Source: Chitinophaga nivalis
GTDB lineage: Bacteria; Bacteroidota; Bacteroidia; Chitinophagales; Chitinophagaceae
Direction: 5' to 3'
NCBI RefSeq assembly: GCF_025989125.1
Contig: NZ_JAPDNR010000001.1
Coordinates: forward strand, 7,862,087 to 7,926,086
DNA: 64,000 nt
Shown here: one piece after another, positions 26,746 through 35,411 of the stretch
Layout of the letters: each line of letters begins with the position of its first letter
How positions within the stretch are numbered: position 1 is the first letter of the stretch
The notes under the pieces: generated by a model
Database searches by the model: none
What the model was told of the DNA's origin: nothing
Seen by the model: the letters and a program-made list of their open reading frames with translations, nothing else
Made by a program: the position numbers and the translations under genes

Positions 26746-26804
26746 ATTACGCATAGGTCCCAAAGCGGTATGTCACCACCAACGGACCTATGCGTAATTT
26801 TTTT
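26746..26804 (+). terminator. Terminator after the pseudouridine synthase gene
   Basis: ATTACGCATAGGTCC pairs with GGACCTATGCGTAAT over a 23-base loop, followed by a T run. Confidence 0.85.
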
Positions 26805-26870
26805 GACATAAATTTATTATAAATAATCTATATATTTAACCTATCTTAGTGCTCATTACCATGTCAATCA

Positions 26871-28550
26871 ATGAGCGACCTTTTCCAACTAAAATCCCTG
26901 CGTATACTCCAATTGATGTCAGCCATACTGCTGTGCTGTGCGATGTTTTTTACCGCCAGCGCCGGGGGCCGTGCGACTGCTTTCACGCCTTCTTCCACCT
27001 GCGTCAATGACACCATTTATTTTTCGATTCCTGCTCCTGCCGGTATTGATTCTGTAAAATGGTATTTTGGAGATCCGTTATCTGCCGAAAAAGACTCTTC
27101 CAAAAAAATCTACCCCTATCATATTTATACGCAAACCGGCACCTACACCATCCGGCTGGTAGCCTGGCGTAACGGGAAACCCGATACGACGATACAGGAT
27201 ATCGCTATTGTATCACCAGTGTTATATGATCTGGGCCCACAGGACATCACCCTGTGTGAAGGCAATACCATGACGCTGGAAGCCCCTGTCATACCCGGGG
27301 CCACCTATCTCTGGCAGGATAACTCCACCGGCAGCAGCATCCTGGTAGATACCGCTTCTACCTATAAAGTAAAAATCAACGGCTGCCTCCTGCGGGATTC
27401 TGTCAACGTATTTTATACCCCTATTCCCGTCATAGACCTGGGCCCCGACCTGGTGCTGTGTACCGGAGAACATATTGCCCTGGATGCTACCGCTCAAAAC
27501 TGTACCTATCAGTGGAATACCGGCAACACCTCACCCACCCAGGACGTGACCACTTCCGGTACTTACCACGTCAACGTATATCCGAAAGGATGTGCACCTA
27601 TCACCGATGAAGTGACCATTACCTTTACCGGCAGCCCCCTGCCCTTTACACTGGGACCTGATACGCTGTTATGCCCCGGAGAATCCATTACCCTGGCCCC
27701 CAAAGCGCCGGGCGCCACTAAATGGACCTGGAGCACAGGCGCTACTAAACCGAGTGTAACCATCCGATCGGAAGGTAATGTGTGGGCACTGGTAGAAATC
27801 AATCATACCTGCAGTGTGGTAGATACCGTTTTTGTGAATTATAACCGCCTGAAAAAATTAAACCTGGGCAATGATACCACGCTTTGCAAAGGCAATTTCC
27901 TGGTGCTCACCGCCGATTTCGGCAATGGTACCTATCTGTGGCAGGATGGTTCCGACCAGGCGACCTATTATGTCACCCAGCCCGGCAATTATTCCGTACA
28001 GGCCAAAATAGGCCGCTGTGAAGCTTCAGACGCCATTCGAGTAAGCTATGTGGATACCTTGCGGGCCAACCTGGGACCCGATAAATTACTCTGTCAGGAG
28101 GAGACGCTCCAGCTGCAGCCAACAGGTATCGGCGGCGCTGCTTTCAAGTGGCAGGACAGTACCAGCGTGCCGGTATACAACGTCACCCGGCCCGGTATTT
28201 ATGCGATTGTTGCCCACAATGCCTGTGGTAAGAGTGTGGATTCCGTGCAGATCAGCTACCAGGACTGTGCCTGTACCATGCACTTCCCGACGGCCTTCAC
28301 GCCCAACGGTGATGGCAGAAATGACTATTTCCGGCCCATATTCCGGTGTCCCGTATACCAATATACGTTGAGTATCTACAACCGCTGGGGAGAAAGGGTA
28401 TTTTTCACTACCGATCCAAAAGTAGGCTGGACCGGCAAAGTATACGGGCAGGCCATTGACGCCGTTACGTTTGTCTGGATCGTGGACTACCGGGAAGTGA
28501 ATACCAACCTGGTCGTACATAAAACCGGCACCGTAACCGCTATCTATTGA
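26871..28550 (+). CDS. Secreted repeat protein with PKD domain and T9SS type B C-terminal signal
   Basis: 559 residues. An N-terminal hydrophobic signal (about 12-32) is followed by a PKD-like domain (VKWYFGDP, then YHIYTQTGTYTIRLVAW, about 50-113). Next come five or so repeats of roughly 85 residues, each beginning LGPD or LGND, then a cysteine-containing LC.G/E step and an aromatic-rich strand (YLWQD, YQWNT, WTWST). The last 95 residues, beginning FPTAFTPNGDGRNDYF, form the gliding-motility-associated (type B) sorting domain recognised by the type IX secretion system. Such proteins reach the cell surface and often adhere or bind glycans; the ligand is unknown. Its stop abuts the stop of the next, opposing gene with no gap. 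Confidence 0.85.
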   Translation: MSDLFQLKSLRILQLMSAILLCCAMFFTASAGGRATAFTPSSTCVNDTIYFSIPAPAGIDSVKWYFGDPLSAEKDSSKKIYPYHIYTQTGTYTIRLVAWRNGKPDTTIQDIAIVSPVLYDLGPQDITLCEGNTMTLEAPVIPGATYLWQDNSTGSSILVDTASTYKVKINGCLLRDSVNVFYTPIPVIDLGPDLVLCTGEHIALDATAQNCTYQWNTGNTSPTQDVTTSGTYHVNVYPKGCAPITDEVTITFTGSPLPFTLGPDTLLCPGESITLAPKAPGATKWTWSTGATKPSVTIRSEGNVWALVEINHTCSVVDTVFVNYNRLKKLNLGNDTTLCKGNFLVLTADFGNGTYLWQDGSDQATYYVTQPGNYSVQAKIGRCEASDAIRVSYVDTLRANLGPDKLLCQEETLQLQPTGIGGAAFKWQDSTSVPVYNVTRPGIYAIVAHNACGKSVDSVQISYQDCACTMHFPTAFTPNGDGRNDYFRPIFRCPVYQYTLSIYNRWGERVFFTTDPKVGWTGKVYGQAIDAVTFVWIVDYREVNTNLVVHKTGTVTAIY

Positions 28551-29504
28551 TTAATGCGCACTGGTGAATTGATGGAACTTAGCGGTGAAGGTAGCGGTTT
28601 CCCGTTTTTTAAAGGGTACATTCCAGGTACCGGAATAGGTCACCAGCGCAGGTATGAGCAGGCCAAACTGTTTGGTCATCTGCACATTCATCTTCACATT
28701 AAAATCAAATAACATCGTCTTGTAAGAGAGGGCATATTTACGGCCTACGATTTCAAAATTTTCCTTATTGAAGTAGGTAATCAGTTCATCTACGACTACC
28801 TCTGCCCGGTCTATCCGGCTCAGACCCGGTTTGGATTTCGCAGAAAACACATAACAAGGGGTACCATCCACATAGTCTTCCGCCGTGATGGAAAAATCAT
28901 AGAAGCGGATCACATCCGCGTTGAAGATGGCCACTTTTTGTCCGACAATCGGTACGCCTCTCACGGGTTTACCGGGATTGAAGATCAGTTGTTTCAGCTG
29001 TGCTTTATGACGGGCCAGGCTACCGCCGGACCGCTCTGTGGATTCTCCGGCCGCATCCACACACTGGGTGCCTTTGGCCAGAAACAGGTTGGCATACAGT
29101 TCCGCCGTATAATAATTATACCCGCCTTTACGGTCGTAGAAGTCGCCCGTTACTTTTTCGGACACCACTTTCATGGTGCGGCACCTGCCGGTTACTTCCT
29201 GTTCCGTCTGGCTGTACAGGGAGGCCTGTACGGCGCCTTGTTTATTGAGCACACGGATATCATTATCAGCGGAGAACCCGATGATATGCAGGTTTTTAAA
29301 CGCCCGGTAAAAAGTGGTATCATCTTCTACCCGTTTAATAAAACTATTCACGTCGAAGCCTATACGTTTTGCAGCTACAATCACTTCGTCCAGGTTAACT
29401 GTCATGCCCTTATAGCGGGCGGTATCCTGCGCTGCGGCGTGATGCCAGTTTAACAAACAAACGATAATAGCTCCGGCTAAACTTTTCCTGAAAAAATGCG
29501 ACAT
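28551..29504 (-). CDS. Exported protein of unknown function
   Basis: 317 residues with a signal peptide (cleavage near AAAQDTARY). NLDEVIVAAKRIGFDVNSFI near 37-56 resembles the start of a beta-rich periplasmic domain seen in Bacteroidota proteins, and the C-terminal half is rich in alternating hydrophobic strands (YALSYKTMLFDFNVKMNVQM). I do not recognise a named family. It is convergent with the T9SS type B gene, stop to stop, with nothing between. Confidence 0.6.
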   Translation of the reverse strand: MSHFFRKSLAGAIIVCLLNWHHAAAQDTARYKGMTVNLDEVIVAAKRIGFDVNSFIKRVEDDTTFYRAFKNLHIIGFSADNDIRVLNKQGAVQASLYSQTEQEVTGRCRTMKVVSEKVTGDFYDRKGGYNYYTAELYANLFLAKGTQCVDAAGESTERSGGSLARHKAQLKQLIFNPGKPVRGVPIVGQKVAIFNADVIRFYDFSITAEDYVDGTPCYVFSAKSKPGLSRIDRAEVVVDELITYFNKENFEIVGRKYALSYKTMLFDFNVKMNVQMTKQFGLLIPALVTYSGTWNVPFKKRETATFTAKFHQFTSAH

Positions 29505-29534
29505 GCGTGCAATTTAAGGAAAAAGCGGAAAGCA

Positions 29535-29600
29535 AAAAGCTATTGCGGGGAAGAGGAGGCTCCGCCGGGTAGCGGAACCATTCTTCCTGCAATAGCTTTT
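29535..29600 (-). terminator. Terminator of the first sigma/anti-sigma pair
   Basis: AAAAGCTATTGC (29535-29546) and GCAATAGCTTTT (29589-29600) are perfect complements, extended by GGGAAGA/TCTTCC. The downstream minus-strand flank is T-rich. A small extra stem (AGCCTG/CAGGCT) precedes it. Confidence 0.75.
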
Positions 29601-29634
29601 GCAGAATACTAAGCCTGATACAGGCTAGTTATGC

Positions 29635-30483
29635 TTAACCAGGAATTTTCCCGGCTACGTACATTTGTTCAAGTGTCGGCGCAACGGCACCACCTTTTTT
29701 CTCCAGTGTTACAGCAAACATTTGTGCTTTGCCGGTAACTTTCATTTTCTGGAGCAGGTTGATAGAATCACCCATTTCGAAGACGCCCATATCCACTGGT
29801 TTGCCATCTACGATAGCCCACAGTTGGTATTGTTTGTCTGCAGCAGGTTCCGGCAGGCTGTTAACTTTCAGGTATACCTGTTGGTTCTGCTGGTTCCAGA
29901 ATACAGTTGCTAAAGCTTCTGGGAATGGTTTGGTACCTGGCATTTTAACCTTTAATACATTTGGATCCTGGAGTACATCCAAAGACTCCTGCATTTGTTC
30001 TAAGCGTGTTTTGTAAAGATTGCTTTTCGACAAAATGGAGTTTTGGGATACGAGCAAAGACTGGTATTTGTCTTTGTATTCCTTGAATTCCTTGTACCGG
30101 TTAAAGAACACGTAGTTCAAAATGAGGCTGCCCACCAGCAGCACGGCGGCGGCGGTGGCTATCCACCTCCAGGATAGGTTTTTTGTTTCTTGCATGGACA
30201 CTACTTTTGGTTGCTGCAGGTTGGAATCGGGCGTAGGAGCACCCACCTGCAAATTGGGTTCATTATTGATTTGGTTAAATAAACGTGTTTTAATATCCGT
30301 TTCCGGATTCACCCGCTGCATCCTTACATATTCTTCCATATTACGGCGATAGGCTTCCACTTCCGCTGCTACTGCAGGAAATTGCAGCATGGCAGATTCC
30401 AGTTCTTCCACCTCCTGTGCCGTAGCCATACCGGCTATGTACAGTTCAATAATACCGGACGATATGTAATGTTGTGCGTCCAC
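29635..30483 (-). CDS. Anti-sigma factor, RskA-like (copy 1)
   Basis: Single-pass inner-membrane anti-sigma factor of 282 residues. The N-terminal cytoplasmic helical domain (YISSGIIELYIAGMAT, 6-21 onward) should clamp the sigma factor; a membrane helix (WIATAAAVLLVGSLILNYVF) follows at about 106-125, then a coiled coil and an extracytoplasmic RskA-type beta domain with QYQLWAIVDGKPVDMGVF and FAVTLEKKGG. Begins with GTG, 15 bases after the stop of its sigma gene. Paralogue of the anti-sigma gene at 31265; both share start codon, order and domain plan. Confidence 0.85.
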   Translation of the reverse strand: MDAQHYISSGIIELYIAGMATAQEVEELESAMLQFPAVAAEVEAYRRNMEEYVRMQRVNPETDIKTRLFNQINNEPNLQVGAPTPDSNLQQPKVVSMQETKNLSWRWIATAAAVLLVGSLILNYVFFNRYKEFKEYKDKYQSLLVSQNSILSKSNLYKTRLEQMQESLDVLQDPNVLKVKMPGTKPFPEALATVFWNQQNQQVYLKVNSLPEPAADKQYQLWAIVDGKPVDMGVFEMGDSINLLQKMKVTGKAQMFAVTLEKKGGAVAPTLEQMYVAGKIPG

Positions 30484-30498
30484 CAGTTTTACAAAAAA

Positions 30499-31047
30499 TT
30501 ATTTGTTTAAAATATTTCTCAATTGCATAATTGCATTGCGCATTCTTGTTTTCACGGTACCCAGCGGCACTTCCAGCACGCGCGCTATTTCTTCCTGGGT
30601 ACAACCTTTATAATAAGCCAGATCAATCAGGGTGCGTTGCTCCCGGGTCAGTTTTTCCAGTATGCGGGAAAATCCGAGGTGATCGATAGATGGTTGTGTG
30701 GTTGACAATTGATGACTACCCTGTATTGCTGTGGTGATGTGTTGTACTTTTTGTTCCAGTTTATAGGAGCGGGAACGTAACACATCGATCGCGGTATTAC
30801 GGGCTATATTTAACATCCAGGTGAAGAGCCGTCCTTTGGCCTCATCATAAGTGTCAATATGACGCCATATTTTCAGATACACTTCCTGCAGGATGTCTCC
30901 TGCCGAGCTGTCGTCGTTCAATACTTTTACAATGACCCCATACAAAGCCGGTGAGTATTGGTCATACAGGTAACTGAAAATTTTCTGGTCACGGGCTCTT
31001 AACCCATGAACAAGTTCAGCTTCTGTATATGTAGCAGCATATTCCAA
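30499..31047 (-). CDS. ECF sigma factor (SigK-like, copy 1)
   Basis: Extracytoplasmic-function sigma-70 factor of 182 residues. Region 2 (FSYLYDQYSPALYGV and ILQEVYLKIWRHID, about 24-70) binds the -10 region and core; region 4 (YYKGCTQEEIARVLEVPLGTVKTRMRNA, about 145-172) is the -35-binding helix-turn-helix. No in-frame ATG exists before region 2; TTG at 31047 aligns with the TTG start of the paralogue at 32692 and is taken as start. Paired with the anti-sigma gene 15 bases downstream. Confidence 0.88.
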   Translation of the reverse strand: MEYAATYTEAELVHGLRARDQKIFSYLYDQYSPALYGVIVKVLNDDSSAGDILQEVYLKIWRHIDTYDEAKGRLFTWMLNIARNTAIDVLRSRSYKLEQKVQHITTAIQGSHQLSTTQPSIDHLGFSRILEKLTREQRTLIDLAYYKGCTQEEIARVLEVPLGTVKTRMRNAIMQLRNILNK

Positions 31048-31264
31048 AACAGATCGGATATAATTAATGGTATTTATAGTTGAACATTACTTCATAACAT
31101 GTAATTACGCACGGGAATGCACAATGGGGCATAGCTAATCTATTTACATTCTCCTTACGCTGATAATCCAGGTGCTTCTATTGGTCAGATGAGGCCTTGT
31201 TTTATAGCGATACTTACAGCAATATACTGATTTATGAGGATAAACAAATTTTATATTGCGTGGG

Positions 31265-32134
31265 CTATTTTTTTACCAGGGCCTTCATATACAGCTGATC
31301 CATAGAAGGTGCTGTGCTACCGCCTTTCTTTTCCAGGGTTACGGCGAAAGCATCTGCCAGGGCTATGGTTTTCATTTGTTGCATTTTTTGGGATACTTCT
31401 GCGCCGCTGTCAAACACGCCTGCATTAATCATTTTTTCATTGGCGATGGCCCATAGCTGAAACTGTTTACCGGGAGGTGGTACCGGCATGAGCAGTACCA
31501 ACAGGTATACAATCTGTGTTTGCGGGTTCCAGCAAACCGTAACAGCCGTGCCGGCAAAGTGGCCGCTACCGGTCATCTTCACCCACTTCACTGCCGTATC
31601 ATTCAGCAGCTCGAGGTCCGGCGTGGTAGCGCGGGTGAGGGTCTGATGTTCTTTTTCTTCATCCAGTTTTTCTTTGGCAGCTATGAGTGATTTATAGCGA
31701 CTTTTATAATCCGTGGATTTGTTGAAGAAGAAGAAATTCATGATCACACTGCCAATCAGCAAAGCGACAATCGCAGCTGTCAGGTATTTCCAGATAACAT
31801 CTTTGGATTTGGGAGCGACCGGTAGTTTTTTCACAGGTGCTGGCCTGACGGCTTCCGGAGCAGGCTGACGCAGTTCTGCCGGCAGCCGGGCGTGGCCGGC
31901 TTGCGTATCTTCCTGCCGGATGATATCCAGCAACCGATCTTTGATTTCAGGAGGCGGCGTAAGGGCGTATAGTTTTACAAACCGTTCATTATCCTGCTGC
32001 AGTGCGTACACGGCGGCTTTCACTTCGGGGTATTGTAACGCGATCGTTTCTACTCCTTCCTGTTCTTCCGTAGACAGGAGACCAAATACGTAGCTTTCTA
32101 AAATACCGGATGATATGTAACTTTGTACATCCAC
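31265..32134 (-). CDS. Anti-sigma factor, RskA-like (copy 2)
   Basis: 289-residue paralogue of the protein encoded at 29635. Helical sigma-binding domain (YISSGILESYVFGLLS, 6-21), a proline-rich linker (about 85-110), a membrane helix (YLTAAIVALLIGSVIMNFFF, near 116-135), coiled coil, and the RskA-type outer domain with FQLWAIANEKMINAGVF and FAVTLEKKGG. GTG start, 6 bases after the sigma gene stop. The linker and coiled coil differ most from copy 1, so the two may respond to different signals. Confidence 0.85.
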   Translation of the reverse strand: MDVQSYISSGILESYVFGLLSTEEQEGVETIALQYPEVKAAVYALQQDNERFVKLYALTPPPEIKDRLLDIIRQEDTQAGHARLPAELRQPAPEAVRPAPVKKLPVAPKSKDVIWKYLTAAIVALLIGSVIMNFFFFNKSTDYKSRYKSLIAAKEKLDEEKEHQTLTRATTPDLELLNDTAVKWVKMTGSGHFAGTAVTVCWNPQTQIVYLLVLLMPVPPPGKQFQLWAIANEKMINAGVFDSGAEVSQKMQQMKTIALADAFAVTLEKKGGSTAPSMDQLYMKALVKK

Positions 32135-32140
32135 AGTTTT

Positions 32141-32692
32141 TTACAATTGTTTTAACAGCGTTCTCAATTGTATAATTGCATTGCGCATGCGGGTTTTCAC
32201 AGTGCCCAATGGTATATCGAGGGACCTGGCTATTTCTTCCTGGGTACAACCTTTAAAGTATGCCATGTCAATAATAGTGCGTTGATCTTTTTGAAGGCGT
32301 TCTATGACCTTGGTTAATCCGAGGTGATCTACAGAGAGATGTACGGCCAGTTGTGGCTCGTACATCAATGATACACTGGTAACATCCTGTACTTTCTGTT
32401 CCAGTTTGTGTGACTTTGACCGGAGGCTGTCGATAGCGGTATTACGCGTTATATTCAGCATCCAGGTAAACAAGCGCCCTTTATCGGCATCGTATCGATC
32501 GATGTTGCGCCATATCTTTACAAAAACTTCCTGTAATACGTCGCTGGCTGCAGCTTCGTCCGGAACTACCTTAAGGGCAACGCCATACAAGGCAGGAGAG
32601 TAATGGTCATACAAATAGCTAAATACTTTTTCATCCCTGGCTTTTAAGCCCTGAACTAATTCGTCTTCAGTGTATGTTAAGGTAGCTCCCAA
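32141..32692 (-). CDS. ECF sigma factor (SigK-like, copy 2)
   Basis: 183-residue paralogue of copy 1 with the same region 2 (FSYLYDHYSPALYGVALKV, VLQEVFVKIWRNID) and region 4 (YFKGCTQEEIARSLDIPLGTVKTRMRNA). Its start is TTG at 32692, with no ATG available in frame; the residues just after it align with copy 1 (TYTEDEL versus TYTEAEL). A -7 box (TAATTTTG) lies at 32754-32747. Near-identical region 4 suggests overlapping promoter targets. Confidence 0.88.
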   Translation of the reverse strand: MGATLTYTEDELVQGLKARDEKVFSYLYDHYSPALYGVALKVVPDEAAASDVLQEVFVKIWRNIDRYDADKGRLFTWMLNITRNTAIDSLRSKSHKLEQKVQDVTSVSLMYEPQLAVHLSVDHLGLTKVIERLQKDQRTIIDMAYFKGCTQEEIARSLDIPLGTVKTRMRNAIIQLRTLLKQL

Positions 32693-32746
32693 GTTTGAGG
32701 ATATGGATGTTATACGATACCAAAATAACGGGTTTTCTTTACATTA

Positions 32747-32754
32747 CAAAATTA
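32747..32754 (-). promoter_or_regulatory. -7 box for sigma factor copy 2
   Basis: TAATTTTG on the minus strand, about 55 bases before the TTG start. It overlaps the region just after the def stop. No clear -33. Confidence 0.4.
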
Positions 32755-32758
32755 TTTC

Positions 32759-33337
32759 CTATTTAGGGAAAGTCATTTTGTAATCCACCCTTATTTTACC
32801 TTTTGTGATATCATCCAGCTTGCTTTTTATCATTCTTCTCTTTAATGGCTTGAGGTGATCAATGAAAAGTTTACCATCAATATGATCATACTCATGCAGA
32901 ATTACCCTTGCCGTAACGCCGCTGAATGTTTTTTCCTGAGGAGCAAAATTTTCGTCAACATAGCTCAGGGTTACAGTTTCAGCGCGGTTTACATCTTCCC
33001 GGATTTTAGGAATACTTAAACATCCTTCATTGTATGCCCAGTCTTTACCACCGGTTTCTACGATATGTGCATTGATGAAAACTTCTTTCACACCGTTATC
33101 ACCAGGGTAATCATTCTTCTCGTCTTCTTCCAGGTTGCTGATGATCTGCTCACTATCTACTACAAATAAGCGGATGGATTTGTTTATCTGTGGTGCCGCA
33201 ATTCCTACGCCATTGGAAGCGTACATGGTTTCCCACATATTGGCAATTAATTCTTTCAGGTTAGGGTATTCCGGTGTGATGTCTTCTGCTACCTTTCTTA
33301 ACACAGGATGTCCGTAAGCTACTATTGGCAAAATCAT
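32759..33337 (-). CDS. def: Peptide deformylase
   Basis: Removes the formyl group from nascent polypeptides. From ATG 33337 it has 192 residues; an upstream TTG at 33364 is inside the promoter and rejected. The three motifs are GVGIAAPQ at 43-50, EGCLSIP at 104-110 (metal ligand C106) and HEYDH at 148-152 (ligands H148 and H152, catalytic E149). An insertion rich in acidic residues (NLEEDEKNDYPGDNGVKE, about 68-84) separates motifs 1 and 2, common in Bacteroidota. It has its own -7 box and is separated from ruvX by 134 bases. Confidence 0.95.
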   Translation of the reverse strand: MILPIVAYGHPVLRKVAEDITPEYPNLKELIANMWETMYASNGVGIAAPQINKSIRLFVVDSEQIISNLEEDEKNDYPGDNGVKEVFINAHIVETGGKDWAYNEGCLSIPKIREDVNRAETVTLSYVDENFAPQEKTFSGVTARVILHEYDHIDGKLFIDHLKPLKRRMIKSKLDDITKGKIRVDYKMTFPK

Positions 33338-33361
33338 GTTCTGAATTCTTGGTTTAATCTG

Positions 33362-33369
33362 CAAAGTTA
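33362..33369 (-). promoter_or_regulatory. -7 box for def
   Basis: TAACTTTG on the minus strand, 24 bases before the def ATG; -33 unclear. Confidence 0.5.
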
Positions 33370-33471
33370 GAGAGATATTTCCGGATTTGGCACGCAGTAG
33401 CCCATGGATTGGGCCGTTACGTCTGAATTTATCAGAAAAGGAAATAATTACACATGCAGATAATTTATTAT

Positions 33472-33885
33472 TTATAATTTATGATGCAGGTACTCCTGTA
33501 ATATAATGGTGGCACTGATTTCATCGACCAGCGCCTTATTCTGGCGGTCTTTCTTTTTCAGGCCACTATCGATCATGGTCTGGAAAGCCATTTTGGAAGT
33601 AAACCGCTCATCCACCTTTACAATATTAATCTGCGGGAAGTTTTTCTGAATAATCCGGATGCATTCCGCTACCAGCGGTGTAGCATGGGTATCGTTGCCA
33701 TCCAGGTTTTTGGGTTCACCGATTACGATGGTTTCTACCTGTTCTGCGGCAAAATATTTTTTAAGGTAAGGGATCAGGTCATGCGTAGCTACCGTAGTAA
33801 GCCCGCTGGCGATGATCTGCATAGGGTCTGTTACGGCCAGCCCGGTTCTTTTTTTCCCGTAATCTATTGCCAGTATTCTCGCCAT
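33472..33885 (-). CDS. ruvX: RuvX/YqgF family nuclease
   Basis: 137-residue RNase H-fold protein of the YqgF family, active in pre-16S rRNA processing and annotated as putative Holliday junction resolvase. ILAIDYGKKRTGLAV at 4-18 contains the first catalytic aspartate, VIGEPKNLDG near 54-63 the second acidic strand, and VDERFTSKMA with the C-terminal DEISATIILQEYL complete the site. It starts 15 bases after the ubiA stop, so they are probably co-transcribed. Confidence 0.9.
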   Translation of the reverse strand: MARILAIDYGKKRTGLAVTDPMQIIASGLTTVATHDLIPYLKKYFAAEQVETIVIGEPKNLDGNDTHATPLVAECIRIIQKNFPQINIVKVDERFTSKMAFQTMIDSGLKKKDRQNKALVDEISATIILQEYLHHKL

Positions 33886-33900
33886 CTGATCGGATTAAAA

Positions 33901-34767
33901 TTATTGAAAGAGCAGCATATCGCTGATCGCAAATACGGCAAACACCACACTGGCGATACCATTGGTGGTCATAAACATGATATTGATTTTGCTGAGATCA
34001 TGCGGTTTTACCAGCAGGTGCTGAGAGATCAGCATCGCTACAAATACCGCAGCCCCGATCCAGTATACCCAGCCAAAATGCCCGGCAATACCGATGGTAA
34101 TCACCAGCGCGGCTGTGAGCACATGCAAAAATTCGGAGAAACGCAAAGCGCCGGAAAGTCCCAGCCATGCCGGAATGGAATTCAGCTGCTGCGATTTATC
34201 AAAATCTTCATCCTGCAGAGAATAAATAATATCAAATCCGGATACCCAGCAAAGTACCAGCACGGATACCAGTACCGGCAATACGGCAAATTCGCCTGTT
34301 ACCGCCAGATACGCGCCGATCGGCGCCAGCGACAACCCAACACCCAGCACCAGGTGACACAGGGCCGTAAAACGCTTCGTATAGCTATATCCCAGCACCA
34401 CCAGCAAAGCTACCGGCGACAGGAAAAAACAAAGCCGGTTAATAAACCAGGTGGTAGCCATAAACAACACCACATTGGCTATAATAAAAAACAGGGCATT
34501 ATTGGGAGAGATAATGCCCGCCGGGATTTCCCTTTTGGCGGTACGCGGATTCAGCTTGTCTATATCCACATCCAGCCAGCGGTTAAATGCCATCGCAGCG
34601 CTCCGGGCAAATACCATACATAGCACCACCAGCCCAAAGAGCTGCCAGCTGAAAGCGCCACCACCCTTGGTAGTGGCCATAAAAAAGCCTGTAAGCGCAA
34701 AAGGCATGGCAAAAATCGTATGACTGAATTTTACCAGCGAAAGGTATTTATTAATAGTAGTAATCAT
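33901..34767 (-). CDS. ubiA: UbiA-family prenyltransferase
   Basis: Integral membrane prenyltransferase of 288 residues with eight or nine helices. The first aspartate motif is N62-RWL-D66-VDI-D70, and the second is near DEDFDKSQQLNSIP (about 190), both needed for Mg-diphosphate binding. In menaquinone-making Bacteroidota such proteins are usually labelled 4-hydroxybenzoate or related polyprenyltransferase; the true aromatic acceptor is uncertain. No other quinone genes are adjacent. Flanked by the methyltransferase upstream (54-base gap) and ruvX downstream. Confidence 0.85.
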   Translation of the reverse strand: MITTINKYLSLVKFSHTIFAMPFALTGFFMATTKGGGAFSWQLFGLVVLCMVFARSAAMAFNRWLDVDIDKLNPRTAKREIPAGIISPNNALFFIIANVVLFMATTWFINRLCFFLSPVALLVVLGYSYTKRFTALCHLVLGVGLSLAPIGAYLAVTGEFAVLPVLVSVLVLCWVSGFDIIYSLQDEDFDKSQQLNSIPAWLGLSGALRFSEFLHVLTAALVITIGIAGHFGWVYWIGAAVFVAMLISQHLLVKPHDLSKINIMFMTTNGIASVVFAVFAISDMLLFQ

Positions 34768-34821
34768 ATGTCAACAGCATGTAGCTGCCTTACCGGCAGC
34801 GGGTTGTTTCAGTGTTTGGTT

Positions 34822-35364
34822 TCATCGGGTACCAGCGGCCCGCAATTTTACAAAGATATCCCAAACCACAATACCAGTACTCACAGAAATATTTAAAGAA
34901 TGTTTCATACCCAGCTGCGGAATCTCGATACAACCGTCTGCCACCCGCATCACTTCCGGGTCTACCCCACTCACTTCGTTGCCAAAAACCAATGCCAGCG
35001 GCTTATCGGCCGGTGGTACAAATCCGTCGAGCATATGGCTGTTGACCGCCTGCTCAATGGCCATCACCTGGTAACCTTCTGCCTGCAGGGCCTTTACCGC
35101 CTCCAGCGTAGTGGCAAAATATTGCCATTCCACCGTTTCCGTAGCACCCAGCGCCGTTTTATGAATATCCCGGTGCGGAGGCACCGGCGTATAACCACAC
35201 AGGGCAATACCTTGCAACAGAAATGCATCTGCCGTCCGGAACACCGAACCTACATTATGCATACTCCTTATATTATCCAGCACCAGTACCACCGGTGTTT
35301 TATCTGCGGCTTTGAACTCTGCCACCGTTTTACGGCCCAGTTCATCCATGCTTAATTTTCTCAT
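34822..35364 (-). CDS. TrmH/SpoU-family RNA 2'-O-methyltransferase
   Basis: SPOUT-class methyltransferase of 180 residues from ATG 35364. Motif 1, NVGSVFRTADAF, with the conserved asparagine and arginine, motif 2, VFGNEVSGVDPEV, and motif 3, IPQLGMKHSLNISVSTGI, form the trefoil-knot SAM site. The target could be tRNA (position 18-type) or rRNA; not decidable by reading. Transcribed divergently from mutS with a 47-base gap; its -7 box lies only 6 bases before the ATG, so the mRNA should be nearly leaderless. Probable first gene of a unit with ubiA and ruvX. Confidence 0.88.
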   Translation of the reverse strand: MRKLSMDELGRKTVAEFKAADKTPVVLVLDNIRSMHNVGSVFRTADAFLLQGIALCGYTPVPPHRDIHKTALGATETVEWQYFATTLEAVKALQAEGYQVMAIEQAVNSHMLDGFVPPADKPLALVFGNEVSGVDPEVMRVADGCIEIPQLGMKHSLNISVSTGIVVWDIFVKLRAAGTR

Positions 35365-35370
35365 CGGGTG

Positions 35371-35378
35371 CAAAGATA
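35371..35378 (-). promoter_or_regulatory. -7 box of the methyltransferase gene
   Basis: TATCTTTG on the minus strand, ending 6 bases before the ATG at 35364. Confidence 0.6.
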
Positions 35379-35399
35379 ACGAGGATGAGGGGAGTTTTA

Positions 35400-35407
35400 T
35401 ATATTTG
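35400..35407 (+). promoter_or_regulatory. -7 box of mutS
   Basis: TATATTTG, ending 4 bases before the mutS ATG at 35412. Transcription would begin at or next to the start codon. Confidence 0.6.
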
Positions 35408-35411
35408 CGCC

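Noticed and set aside
33685..34623. Open frame of 312 codons antisense to ruvX and ubiA
   Set aside because: Composition is histidine/glutamine/tyrosine-rich, as expected from the complement of hydrophobic codons; the real genes have catalytic motifs.
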